Assembly: GCA_026413885.1 (NCBI GenBank)
Contig: JAOAKA010000008.1
Coordinates: forward strand, 1-44,046
Direction: 5' to 3'
Source: Sulfolobales archaeon
Lineage (GTDB): Archaea > Thermoproteota > Thermoprotei_A > Sulfolobales > NBVN01
Length of the DNA: 44,046 bases
Translations under genes and position numbers: made by a program
Notes under the pieces: generated by a model
Database searches by the model: none
The model's input: the letters and a program-made list of their open reading frames with translations, nothing else
Told to the model about the DNA's origin: nothing
Part shown: positions 7,824 through 15,817 of the stretch, piece by piece
Layout of the letters: each line of letters begins with the position of its first letter
How positions within the stretch are numbered: position 1 is the stretch's first letter

Positions 7824-8981
7824 TCAACACATCTTAGGTGTAGTGACAGACTCTAGGTATGCTCTCCTAACTCTTTCGATAAACTTTGAAGCTCTTGGAT
7901 GCACTACGTAGTCTACTGATGTACCGCAAGCACTTTTGATCTCCATATGCTCTACGAGATCTTTAAAACCTCCGCCAGCAATCCCAGACCCTAAAGCTGC
8001 GTATCCTTGAGCAGCTTCTTTAGAGCTGAGAGATCCCTTCAGACCTGTAGACTCAATTACGTTTAAATCTTGAATCAACTCAGAAATAGCTCTCCTCACT
8101 ACAGAGTTTCTGGCGTGCCTACCGGATAGAATTACGGCATCAGCTCTAGGTGTAGACACCAGCACTCTGTGTATGTCTTTAACTACGCTCTCAATAAATA
8201 AATTGAAGACTGAGAAGTAGGGTTCTACGTATTCAACATATCCACTCACTACTTTCTCGAGTTCATACACTCCAAGAGTGTTGAAGAGACCTCCGTGAAA
8301 TACATCCCACCTCATCCACGCCCCAGTGTTGACAACAACCTCTAGGTCCAGTGCTCCAGCTGTAAGTGTTCCTGTTGAGGCGTAAGTCCCACCTACGCCA
8401 TCTACAACTCTACCTCTCTCAACAGCTATAGCAGCGTTGTAACCGTACCCTAACTCGACAACGACTAGATTCACATTCTCGTAGTCGACACTGTACTTCT
8501 GTGAGTAATTGTAGATAGCTGTAAATGTAGATGCTAGCTTATCTACAGTGCCCATATCTACCTTATTGATTTTTCTGTATTTCGGCACAGTCCTCAAATG
8601 CACGACTCCGGGAAGAAAGAGAACTCGACTACGAAACTCTCTCACGAGAGTCTCTACGACCTTTGCTAGCGCATCGTAAACCCATATTCCGACCTCACCT
8701 TCCGAGCGCCCAGTCTCTATATCTCTCTCAGTGCTGAGAAGTAGCACTTCAACAGCGAATCTCCTAGGGTCTACTACTTCATCTCCACGTGTTACTGGTA
8801 CACCGTATCCGGAAGGCGCTACAATGTAGTCTGCTTGAGTTCTACTTAAGAACTCGACTAGTGTTGCGGGATTTCTAGCTACTTCAAATGTCTCAAAGCT
8901 TTCCTCAAGAACTACTTTTCCCTCTTCAACTACGACAGCGTCGAAAGTCTTAGTACCCGGATCTACACCAACTACTCTCAC
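7824..8981 (-). CDS. DUF1464 family protein (ASKHA/actin-like kinase fold)
   Basis: The 385-residue archaeal protein starts with MRVVGVDPGTKTFD, a phosphate-1 type loop of the acetate-kinase/Hsp70/actin superfamily. It continues with conserved DUF1464 blocks such as DYIVAPSGYGVPV (residues about 52-64), VVVELGYGYNAAIAV and a late Gly-rich segment GYAALGSGIAGGG. The superfamily suggests ATP binding, but no substrate is established for DUF1464 as far as I know. The start is GTG at 8981, with a TATA-like TTTAAATAAA about 30 bases upstream. The C-terminus ends in Met-Cys. No operon partner is visible. Confidence 0.85.
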   Translation of the reverse strand: MRVVGVDPGTKTFDAVVVEEGKVVLEESFETFEVARNPATLVEFLSRTQADYIVAPSGYGVPVTRGDEVVDPRRFAVEVLLLSTERDIETGRSEGEVGIWVYDALAKVVETLVREFRSRVLFLPGVVHLRTVPKYRKINKVDMGTVDKLASTFTAIYNYSQKYSVDYENVNLVVVELGYGYNAAIAVERGRVVDGVGGTYASTGTLTAGALDLEVVVNTGAWMRWDVFHGGLFNTLGVYELEKVVSGYVEYVEPYFSVFNLFIESVVKDIHRVLVSTPRADAVILSGRHARNSVVRRAISELIQDLNVIESTGLKGSLSSKEAAQGYAALGSGIAGGGFKDLVEHMEIKSACGTSVDYVVHPRASKFIERVRRAYLESVTTPKMC

Positions 8982-9124
8982 TATGAGCCACCTACATAAA
9001 CCAACTAGGAGTTTATTTAAAACACTCTCGCCTGGCCTAACCTAAGACATCTCGGAAATATGTTTGAAGCATAGCTAAAGCACGTAATCAAAGAGACATC
9101 ACTTAATCGAGAGAAGCACTAACG

Positions 9125-10234
9125 CTATTCGTACTCTATAGTAGCCGGAGGCTTCGGTGTTATATCGAATCCCACCGCCTTAACTTTATCGATCTCGAGT
9201 ATTTGAGAACCTACTCTAGATAGTATATCAGGTGACGGCACAACGACTTTAGCTGTTATGAAGTCTAGAGTACCTATAGCTCTTACTGAGACAAAGTACT
9301 TACCGCTACTACGCTCAGTAAGTAGAGCTACTAGTCTCGAAACTCCAGCTCTTTCTGTAAATTCAGATATCTCACTCTCGCTGAGGTCTACAGACTGCTT
9401 AACGAGGGCTACAGGAGCGTAGATCCTCTTCCCATCTCTAACTCCAGTGCCTAGAGTCTTGAACTTGTAGAACTCTAGACACCTACCGGAGCTAAGACAT
9501 AGAGTGTTCAGTCCTCCTACCTCATACTCCCACACAGCAGCAAAGTACTGGCTGGCTCCCGCATTACTCAAGAGGTCTTCAACTACTTTCGTAGCTTTCT
9601 GAACTACTCCCAGCTTCTCGAGAGTGAACATACCTACAGTTCTCACGAGAAGTCCAGGTCCCGGAAACGGCTGTCTCTTCGCTATGGAATCGGGAATTCC
9701 CAGATATTTAGCTACCTCTCTTACTTCGTGCTTGTAGAGTTCTTTTAGCGGTTCAATTACTTTGACTCCGTAGCTTCTCTGCAGCTCTTCACTAAGTACG
9801 TTATGCTGTGTTTTAACACCTCCAACTGTCTCAACTATATCCGCTTTTATAGTTCCTTGAACTAGGTAGTCACATCTATACTCTCTAATTAGCTCAGCTA
9901 GAACTCTGTAGAATACGTCTCTAAACGCTATTCTTTTTTCTTCAGCATCTCCTAGACCGAGAATCGCTCTGTAAAATCGCTCAGATCTATCTACTATGTC
10001 TACATCTATAAGACCCTTCAAGCTATCTGCAACAATTCTCTCTTCTCCAAGCCTCATGAACCCGGTGTTTATGTATATAGCTCTCACAACTCCTCCTAGA
10101 GCTCTTCTAACTAGTACAGCAGATGTAACGCTATCGACACCACCACTAATAGCTGCTAACACTCTCTCAGCTCTTCCATGTGCTTTCCTTAACTTCTCTA
10201 CTTCTTCTTCTACAAATCTAGCTGGGTCGAACAT
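9125..10234 (-). CDS. guaAB: GMP synthase, ATP-pyrophosphatase subunit (subunit B)
   Basis: This subunit adenylates XMP and replaces the adenylate with ammonia to give GMP. The 369 residues contain the PP-loop SGGVDS at about 30-35, the XMP/ATP-binding domain with QPFPGPGLLVR near 193-203, and the C-terminal dimerisation domain ending in the conserved TPKPPATIEYE. The glutamine amidotransferase half is absent from this chain, as in archaea with split enzymes, and its gene is not in the window. The ATG start at 10234 follows a TATA-like GATTTTATTTTATT about 30 bases upstream. The gene is divergent from a purine phosphoribosyltransferase, so this is a small guanine-nucleotide locus. Confidence 0.95.
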   Translation of the reverse strand: MFDPARFVEEEVEKLRKAHGRAERVLAAISGGVDSVTSAVLVRRALGGVVRAIYINTGFMRLGEERIVADSLKGLIDVDIVDRSERFYRAILGLGDAEEKRIAFRDVFYRVLAELIREYRCDYLVQGTIKADIVETVGGVKTQHNVLSEELQRSYGVKVIEPLKELYKHEVREVAKYLGIPDSIAKRQPFPGPGLLVRTVGMFTLEKLGVVQKATKVVEDLLSNAGASQYFAAVWEYEVGGLNTLCLSSGRCLEFYKFKTLGTGVRDGKRIYAPVALVKQSVDLSESEISEFTERAGVSRLVALLTERSSGKYFVSVRAIGTLDFITAKVVVPSPDILSRVGSQILEIDKVKAVGFDITPKPPATIEYE

Positions 10235-10342
10235 TTCTCTACCCTAATGTTTTTACTCAAAATAAAATAAAATCTACGGCGCTCGCATATATTCGAAGTC
10301 GTAAAGTTTAATATGTTGAAATTATATTTTTGAGGGCTCGCT

Positions 10343-10978
10343 GTGACGGAAGTAGTTTACGTAACGTGGAAAAAAGCAGTTCAACTATGCTATCGCCTAG
10401 CGAAGAAAATAGCTAACTCTAGGTATAGACCTGATGCTGTAGTCTCTATTATGAGGGGAGGAGTAGTTCCAGCATTAGTTGTTAGTGATATACTAAACGT
10501 AGACTCCTTCTACGCTGTAAGAGTTAAACACTGGGGTATAGCAGAGGAACTATATCCAGTCCCAGTAATAGAGCAACTGCCTCAGGGAAAGATCGAGAAT
10601 AAGAGAGTGCTTCTAGTAGATGAAGTCGCAGATACGGGGAAAACTCTGGAGGTAGCTCTCCGCGAACTCTCCAAGCTAGCTCCAAGAGAGATAAGAACAG
10701 CAGTACTTCATTTAAAGCCGACGTCGGTAGTAACACCAGACTACTACGCAGAGAAACTAGAGAAGTGGATTTGGATCTTCTACCCATGGTCACTGGCAGA
10801 AACACTTATCGCACTATCAGTTAGAGAACTCAAGAGTGGAGACGCAGCTGAGAGTGAGCTTCTAGAGGCTTCAATTAACCTAGCTAGAAAACTCGGTATT
10901 AAAGCTTCTGTTACAGATATTTTAAAGATGTCGATAGAGTACTACGCGAGAGAAATTAAAGAAAGTAGGAGAAAGTAG
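10343..10978 (+). CDS. Purine phosphoribosyltransferase (archaeal xanthine/guanine type)
   Basis: The protein has 211 residues with the PRPP-binding signature VLLVDEVADTGKTL at 89-102 and an N-terminal block VVSIMRGGVVPALVVSDIL (33-51) typical of type I phosphoribosyltransferases. The RVKHW..AEELYP region and a C-terminal extension resemble archaeal proteins annotated as hypoxanthine, guanine or xanthine phosphoribosyltransferases. It would convert a free purine base and PRPP to a nucleotide. Base specificity is uncertain. The start is GTG at 10343. The divergent GMP synthase gene (108-base shared promoter region) supports a guanine/xanthine salvage role by context. Confidence 0.85.
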   Translation: MTEVVYVTWKKAVQLCYRLAKKIANSRYRPDAVVSIMRGGVVPALVVSDILNVDSFYAVRVKHWGIAEELYPVPVIEQLPQGKIENKRVLLVDEVADTGKTLEVALRELSKLAPREIRTAVLHLKPTSVVTPDYYAEKLEKWIWIFYPWSLAETLIALSVRELKSGDAAESELLEASINLARKLGIKASVTDILKMSIEYYAREIKESRRK

Positions 10979-11006
10979 AGCTCATGTAAATACCTGCCGA
11001 CATATC

Positions 11007-11936
11007 CTACTTTTCCAGTAAGACACTGAGGTATCTGAAGGCTGAGTCAGGAGCTATAGTAACTATAGTACTCTCCGGTGGTAGGGACTTAGCCACTAGT
11101 AGTGACGCATATACGTTAGCACCAGCAGATATACCGGCCATTACCCCTTCCTCGTTCACCAGTCTTCTAGCCATCTCTATAGACTCCGCTCTAGAAACCT
11201 CGACAATGAGGTCAACAATGCTTCTATCGAAATTCCGGTAGACGTTTTTAGAAGCTAGTCCATCGATAACCTCGGTACCCGGTCCTCCAACGACTCTAGC
11301 ACCCTTTGGAACTACAGCGATGACTTTGATCTTCGGAGACTTTTCCTTGAGAAATCTTCCTACACCAGTTATCGTACCGCCGGTTCCTACACCCATAACG
11401 AAAGCCGTGATATTCTCTCCGAGAGACCGCCAGATCTCTCTAGCTGTAGTCTCATAGTGAGCTCTAATGTTATCCGGATTCTCGTACTGATTTAGAAATA
11501 CACCACCTCTCTCTCTTGCTACAGCTTCAGCAATTCTAACGTAGTTGCGAGGTGATGTTGGGTCACTACTCCCATAGAGAACTTCAGCACCTAGAAGCTT
11601 GAGCATAGAGATTTTTTCCGAGCTCGCTTCTTCATCAACAACTATTACCGGTTTCAACCCGAGGTTCTTGGAGACGAAAGCTACCGATATAGCTGTGTTA
11701 CCGCTAGAAGCTTCAACAACTACATCACCTTGCTTTAGTCCGTATCTCTCTACGGCATCTTTTACCATATATAGAGCTATTCTGTCTTTATGACTACCCG
11801 TTGGATTTAAGTACTCTAGTTTAACATATATATTAGTATTGGGAGGAGATATACTCCTTAACTTAGCAAGTGGAGTATCACCAATTAAATCAGTTATGCT
11901 ATTAGTCAATAATGCAGCTCTCAAAGTGGCACCCAA
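11007..11936 (-). CDS. Cysteine-synthase-family PLP enzyme
   Basis: This fold-type II PLP enzyme has 309 residues. The Schiff-base lysine is Lys50 in NPTGSHKDR, the substrate loop is EASSGNTA, and the phosphate-binding loop is GTGGTITG. The family makes cysteine from O-acetylserine or, in several crenarchaea, O-phosphoserine plus sulfide; cystathionine beta-synthase is a close alternative but needs domains not present. The first TTG at 11936 lies 25 bases after a TATA-like AATATAAGT at 11965-11957. Further TTG codons at 11924 and 11909 are possible starts. The gene is monocistronic and convergent with the phosphoribosyltransferase. Confidence 0.88.
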   Translation of the reverse strand: MGATLRAALLTNSITDLIGDTPLAKLRSISPPNTNIYVKLEYLNPTGSHKDRIALYMVKDAVERYGLKQGDVVVEASSGNTAISVAFVSKNLGLKPVIVVDEEASSEKISMLKLLGAEVLYGSSDPTSPRNYVRIAEAVARERGGVFLNQYENPDNIRAHYETTAREIWRSLGENITAFVMGVGTGGTITGVGRFLKEKSPKIKVIAVVPKGARVVGGPGTEVIDGLASKNVYRNFDRSIVDLIVEVSRAESIEMARRLVNEEGVMAGISAGANVYASLLVAKSLPPESTIVTIAPDSAFRYLSVLLEK

Positions 11937-11956
11937 TCTACATTAGAATATCTAAA

Positions 11957-11965
11957 ACTTATATT
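11957..11965 (-). promoter_or_regulatory. TATA-like box for the cysteine-synthase-like gene
   Basis: AATATAAGT on the minus strand is centred about 25 bases before the TTG at 11936, the spacing expected for a leaderless archaeal transcript. Confidence 0.45.
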
Positions 11966-12102
11966 GTGTCTACACTAGCCGTCTACTACATCTCGACGAT
12001 GCAGGCTCACTCACATAGAACTGAGTTTTAGATGGAGAACCTACTATTGGTTTATGCGAGGTTAAAATAAGTTTAGAGATGAGTGTGTAGAGAAAACACT
12101 TA

Positions 12103-12399
12103 CTACAGCTTGCTCAACACGTCTCTTACTTTAAGTCCTAGCTGAATGCCGAGTTCTCGCGCTTTAGAGGTAGCTTCAGTAATTTCCTTCTCTAATACGT
12201 CTTCTACGCTCTTTACACCTGTTACGCGGATACAGGGAACACCTAGTTTCTCTGCTAGCTCTATGTTTAAGTAACCACACGCAACGAATGCTCTCCTACC
12301 TATAAGGAGTACCAGCGGTGGGGAGTTGGGTAGAGTGATTTCCATTCCTATAACTCCATTTTCTAGCTTCTTAAGTTTAGCTATTTCCTGTGTACTCAC
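12103..12399 (-). CDS. DUF1805 family small protein
   Basis: The 98-residue protein matches the DUF1805 pattern as I know it: GMEITLPNSPPLVLLIGRRAFVACGYLNIELAEKLGVPCIRVTGVKSVEDVL, followed by a charged C-terminal helix. The function is unknown to me. It is a soluble protein with one conserved Cys in the ACGYLN segment and another in VPCIRV. The start is GTG at 12399 (GTGAGTACA). It stands alone between the cysteine-synthase-like gene and the aminotransferase unit, on the same strand, with more than 100 bases on each side. Confidence 0.75.
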   Translation of the reverse strand: MSTQEIAKLKKLENGVIGMEITLPNSPPLVLLIGRRAFVACGYLNIELAEKLGVPCIRVTGVKSVEDVLEKEITEATSKARELGIQLGLKVRDVLSKL

Positions 12400-12506
12400 T
12401 TAGCTCACCAAGTACATATGTTAATCAATTTAAGAAGTATCTAGTATCTTGAGTTAAATAACTCTAACATCAGAAGTTTTTCTAAAAATGTGTTGGAGAC
12501 ATTTCT

Positions 12507-13874
12507 CTAGCTCTTAAGTATTCTAGTGAGAAAGCTCTCGAATGTAGCCTTAAATAACTCAACCTCACTCCTTGAGTGAAGTAGTGACGGCAGCAAGTGC
12601 ACCAATTTCTCACTGATGTATAGCACACCATTTAGTCTCGAGTATAGGTGGTAAGCGTGTTCTACTGTTTTACTCCACCTGTGTTCGTAGACCTCTCTAG
12701 CATTTCTCGGTTTAAGTCTGGTGAAGTGTATGCCGACCATACTCCCAGCTCCTGTAGACCAGCAGATTCTTCCATATTCTTCGCAAACTTTATCGATACT
12801 TCTTCTAAACTCACTCCAGAGAGAATTCGCTGTCTCATAGAGAGATCTATTCTCAGCTAGGTATTTAACTAGAGTGTAGCCGGCAATCATGTTGACTGGG
12901 TTGCCTACGAAGGTTCCACCGTGAAACGCTCTCAATCTTGGATCGGGATACTTGAGGTGGTCTATCAACTCCATAACATCTGAGCTACCACCGAATGCTC
13001 CAGCACCAGCGAAGCCCCCACCAATAATCTTGCCTAAGACCACTAAGTCAGCTCTGACATTGAAGTATTCCTGACCACCACCAGGCGCTAGTCTAAATCC
13101 TGTAATCACTTCATCGAATACTAGTAGTGAGCCGTATCTATAGGTAAGCTCTCTCAATTCCCTGAGGTAGTTGCCGGTAGGTTCTACACAGCCTCCAGCA
13201 CCTAAAACAGGCTCCACGAAAACCGCTGCAACTGGATACCTCTTCAATACTTCTTCAGCAGCTTCTACGTCGTTGTATGGAATTGAGAGTGTGTACCTTA
13301 AGTACTCCTCCGGGAGTCCTGTAGACTCTGGTCCAGTGAAAGGTGGTGTAACTGAAGTATGTAGTACATCATACCCCCCGTGCCAACCACCTTCAATCTT
13401 AACTACGTACTTTCTCTTTGTGAACGACCTAGCTAGTCTGAGTGTGTACATATTGGCTTCAGTACCACTATTAGTGAATCTAATTTTTTCGAGTCCAGGC
13501 ACAACTCTAGCTAGTAGCTCAGCGTACTCTACTGCGTAGGGATTTTCGTAGCCGAAGTGTGTCCCACTGCTCAGAATTTCTCTCACAGAATCAGTGACGA
13601 TCTTCGGTGAGTGTCCAAGTATGTGTGTTCCGTGTCCCATCCAGTAGTCTACATATTCATTACCATCTACATCCCAGACTCTAGTTCCCCCAGCTCGCTC
13701 TATATAGAGTGGATAGGGTTTGAAGTATCTAATCGCGTAAGTTACACCACCCGGTAGAACCCTCCTCGACTTCTCGAAGACCTCCCTACTTCTAGGTGTT
13801 TTTACAGTAAACTCATGCTCGAGCTGAGGCAGGAGACTGCTGATTCTACTCTCAATAGCGGAGTACTCTAGCAA
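12507..13874 (-). CDS. Class III PLP aminotransferase/aminomutase, GSA-aminomutase-like
   Basis: The 455 residues resemble glutamate-1-semialdehyde 2,1-aminomutase through PGGVTYAIRYFKPYPLYIERAGGTRVWDVDGNEYVDYWMGHG-type N-terminal blocks (40-82) and NSGTEAN (135-141). They also carry the cofactor aspartate in FDEVITGF (Asp254) and the Schiff-base Lys282 in VVLGKIIGGG. No other heme gene is nearby. It starts 3 bases after the stop of a 2,4-diaminopentanoate-dehydrogenase-like gene, so it is more likely a paralogue acting on a diamino or amino-oxo acid than HemL itself. It is longer than typical HemL (about 425-430), mostly through an N-terminal extension. Confidence 0.82.
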   Translation of the reverse strand: MLEYSAIESRISSLLPQLEHEFTVKTPRSREVFEKSRRVLPGGVTYAIRYFKPYPLYIERAGGTRVWDVDGNEYVDYWMGHGTHILGHSPKIVTDSVREILSSGTHFGYENPYAVEYAELLARVVPGLEKIRFTNSGTEANMYTLRLARSFTKRKYVVKIEGGWHGGYDVLHTSVTPPFTGPESTGLPEEYLRYTLSIPYNDVEAAEEVLKRYPVAAVFVEPVLGAGGCVEPTGNYLRELRELTYRYGSLLVFDEVITGFRLAPGGGQEYFNVRADLVVLGKIIGGGFAGAGAFGGSSDVMELIDHLKYPDPRLRAFHGGTFVGNPVNMIAGYTLVKYLAENRSLYETANSLWSEFRRSIDKVCEEYGRICWSTGAGSMVGIHFTRLKPRNAREVYEHRWSKTVEHAYHLYSRLNGVLYISEKLVHLLPSLLHSRSEVELFKATFESFLTRILKS

Positions 13875-13877
13875 GAG

Positions 13878-14861
13878 CTAACCCCTAGTGAATCTTATCT
13901 TAAACGGAAGCATATCGGTCATGAATCTGAGTCCCGGCATCATGTAGGGAACTCTCTCAGCTACATTGAGAGCTACTGTAACTGTTCCAAGATCTCCCGG
14001 TGTTCCAGTACTCCTCCACTTGACGGAGTACTCCAAACCTTCGATCTCTATTTCTTCGTACTCTGGAGCACCTACGTATGCTTCAAACTCAACTCTAATT
14101 ACCTCTCTATCCCCTACGTAGCCAGCTCCATATCCTCTAATACCTCTATTCATCCCTCTGAGGACTTTGATACCGGCCGACTCAACGTCTTCAACAGCGG
14201 GAATAGCACTCTGATGTTCAACAACTTTTGCGAGATTTAAGTCACCTGCGAGTGCTATTAAATAGACCGATTCCGCATACCCAACGTGCCCGGTTATCTC
14301 TCCTCTCGAGATTCTCTCTTCAACTAGCTTTGGGTCTTCACCAACACCTATCTTCTTTCTAAATGGTTCTCTTCTTTTAGCCGCATCTAAGCTTCTCACA
14401 GCTCTAACTCTCTTAACTGTTGGAACTGAAGCTGCTAGAACAGCTACTAGTGTATCGAGTAGGTATCCGGGATTTATACCGGTTCCAATTACAACAGCTC
14501 CGAAAGACCTCGCGATCTCATCCAGTCTTAATGCGAGAACTGGGTGTCTGTAATATGGGTAGGAGAGAGTTTCACATGTAGATACTACGTGTACTCCCAT
14601 TCTAGCTACAGAGGCTATCTGGTCGAAGACTCTATCTAGATAGGAACCAGTTGCGTGAATAACTACATCAGCATCTACTAGCTCACTGATGTCTTTAGTG
14701 ACTTCAACCCCTAGACTACCTTTACCGAGGACTTCACCAACGTCTTTCCCCACTATCCTCTCGTCTATATCGACAACAGCTACTAACTCGTGACCACGGT
14801 CTAAGATTAGTCTGGAAGCTAGTCTCCCAATAGCTCCAAAACCGTAGACTCCAAATCTCAA
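13878..14861 (-). CDS. 2,4-diaminopentanoate dehydrogenase-like oxidoreductase
   Basis: The 327-residue protein has an N-terminal Rossmann domain (GFGAIGRLASRLI, residues 8-20; IHATGSYLDRV) of the dihydrodipicolinate-reductase type. Its C-terminal domain resembles 2,4-diaminopentanoate dehydrogenase of the clostridial ornithine pathway: GTGINPGYLLDTLV, ITGHVGYAESVYLIA, and a late TPGDLGTVTVALNVAERVP...PGLRFMTDMLPF. Those enzymes deaminate 2,4-diaminopentanoate to 2-amino-4-oxopentanoate. The substrate here is inferred only from similarity. It is the first gene of a two-gene unit with the GSA-aminomutase-like enzyme, with a gap of three bases. No ornithine aminomutase (B12) gene is nearby. Confidence 0.72.
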   Translation of the reverse strand: MRFGVYGFGAIGRLASRLILDRGHELVAVVDIDERIVGKDVGEVLGKGSLGVEVTKDISELVDADVVIHATGSYLDRVFDQIASVARMGVHVVSTCETLSYPYYRHPVLALRLDEIARSFGAVVIGTGINPGYLLDTLVAVLAASVPTVKRVRAVRSLDAAKRREPFRKKIGVGEDPKLVEERISRGEITGHVGYAESVYLIALAGDLNLAKVVEHQSAIPAVEDVESAGIKVLRGMNRGIRGYGAGYVGDREVIRVEFEAYVGAPEYEEIEIEGLEYSVKWRSTGTPGDLGTVTVALNVAERVPYMMPGLRFMTDMLPFKIRFTRG

Positions 14862-14975
14862 TATATCACCACTATGAAAATTTACAGCATCAAATAAGCC
14901 TTTACTACCTCTAGACTTTAGGGAAAAATACCCTGCTTAATTTAATTCGAAGATGTCTACTTCATGAAAATGAAG

Positions 14976-15188
14976 TCAGTTACTATCTCGCTTTCTAGGT
15001 CTTACTCTAATTACAAACTCAGATAGCTTTCCCCCAGATGTTACACCACTATAGTAGTTGAATATTCCACCACATTTAGGACACTTAGCTCTGCGAACTA
15101 AGTAGAATCTGAACTTCCACTCTTTTGCGATTTCGAATTTGCCCTCATACCCACAGAATGGGCACTTCATAGCTACCCCACTATGCAT
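14976..15188 (-). CDS. Small zinc-ribbon protein
   Basis: The 70-residue protein has two CxxC pairs (CPFCGY near residue 9 and CPKCGG near 36), a classic four-cysteine zinc ribbon, followed by a basic tail RVRPRKRDSN. Many archaeal proteins of this size are annotated only as zinc ribbons and may bind nucleic acid or a partner protein. I do not recognise a specific family. The start is ATG 15188, or more likely ATG 15170, which begins directly with MKCPFC. It lies 46 bases after the ferritin-like gene stop on the same strand, so co-transcription is possible. Confidence 0.7.
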   Translation of the reverse strand: MHSGVAMKCPFCGYEGKFEIAKEWKFRFYLVRRAKCPKCGGIFNYYSGVTSGGKLSEFVIRVRPRKRDSN

Positions 15189-15234
15189 GTAGCGAGAGAT
15201 AAAGTTGGCATTACCTGCATCAGAGACAACTACT

Positions 15235-15681
15235 TTACCGACTTCCTTCGTATTTCTTAATTAATTCACTTATCGCTCTATGGTGTTCTTCCTCATTCTT
15301 TGCTAGAGCTTCAGCAATAGCTTTTAGAACAGGGTATCTAAGCTCTTGAGCAAGTCTTCTATATATCTCAATCATATCGCTCTCAATAGCTAAATGTTCC
15401 TTCAGAACTTGAATTAGAATAGCTTTCTCAGCTTTAGTTGGTGTAATAGTCTCAATATCTCTCATAGACGCTAGCACTCTCTCTAGAGATTCTTCGTATG
15501 CTCTAAGCATTCCAATCATTATCTCTTTATGGATAGCTGTCTCTATAGAGACTCTCTCTATGACTTCTTTAATATCTTCAACATTCATTCCGTAAAGCCT
15601 TAGAACTCCAACACTGTGTGTATAGGAATTCATAGCTTTTTCTTCAATATCTCTAGCGTGTTTAATAAGACCCAAAGACAT
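15235..15681 (-). CDS. Ferritin-like diiron domain protein
   Basis: The 148-residue all-helical protein has the four-helix ferritin-like/rubrerythrin pattern. Carboxylate/histidine ligands are visible in DIEEKAMNSY, SIETAIHKEIM, KEHLAIESDMIEIY and NEEEHHRAI. There is no rubredoxin domain, unlike the rubrerythrin encoded at 17014. Such proteins handle peroxide or iron. ATG 15681 is preferred over an upstream ATG at 15708, because GGGAG lies about six bases before it and the extra nine residues are not family-like. It is divergent from the M20 gene and upstream of the zinc-ribbon gene on the same strand. Confidence 0.75.
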   Translation of the reverse strand: MSLGLIKHARDIEEKAMNSYTHSVGVLRLYGMNVEDIKEVIERVSIETAIHKEIMIGMLRAYEESLERVLASMRDIETITPTKAEKAILIQVLKEHLAIESDMIEIYRRLAQELRYPVLKAIAEALAKNEEEHHRAISELIKKYEGSR

Positions 15682-15784
15682 ATTGACTCCCACATATACT
15701 TGCTTCAAGAAGTTAATAACCTTTCTAATTATCTCACAATCTTCAAAGCAGGTACACAGTAGTGTCAGAGCTGTAGCTCCTCAA

Positions 15785-15794
15785 AGTATTTATC
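15785..15794 (+). promoter_or_regulatory. TATA-like box for the M20 amidohydrolase gene
   Basis: AGTATTTATC at 15785-15794 is centred 28 bases before GTG 15818. This fixes the start far inside the longer open frame that begins at 15683, whose first 45 codons are not family-like. Confidence 0.45.
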
Positions 15795-15817
15795 TATGTG
15801 CAGTAATACCTGCATGT

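Noticed and set aside
12507-13874. Simple annotation of the class III enzyme as HemL (heme synthesis)
   Set aside because: Operon partner is a diaminopentanoate-dehydrogenase-like gene and no heme gene is near; similarity alone does not settle it.
15683-15817. Upstream extension of the M20 amidohydrolase (first 45 codons of the long frame)
   Set aside because: It overlaps the promoter and the divergent ferritin-like gene, is not family-like, and contains the TATA box that serves GTG 15818.
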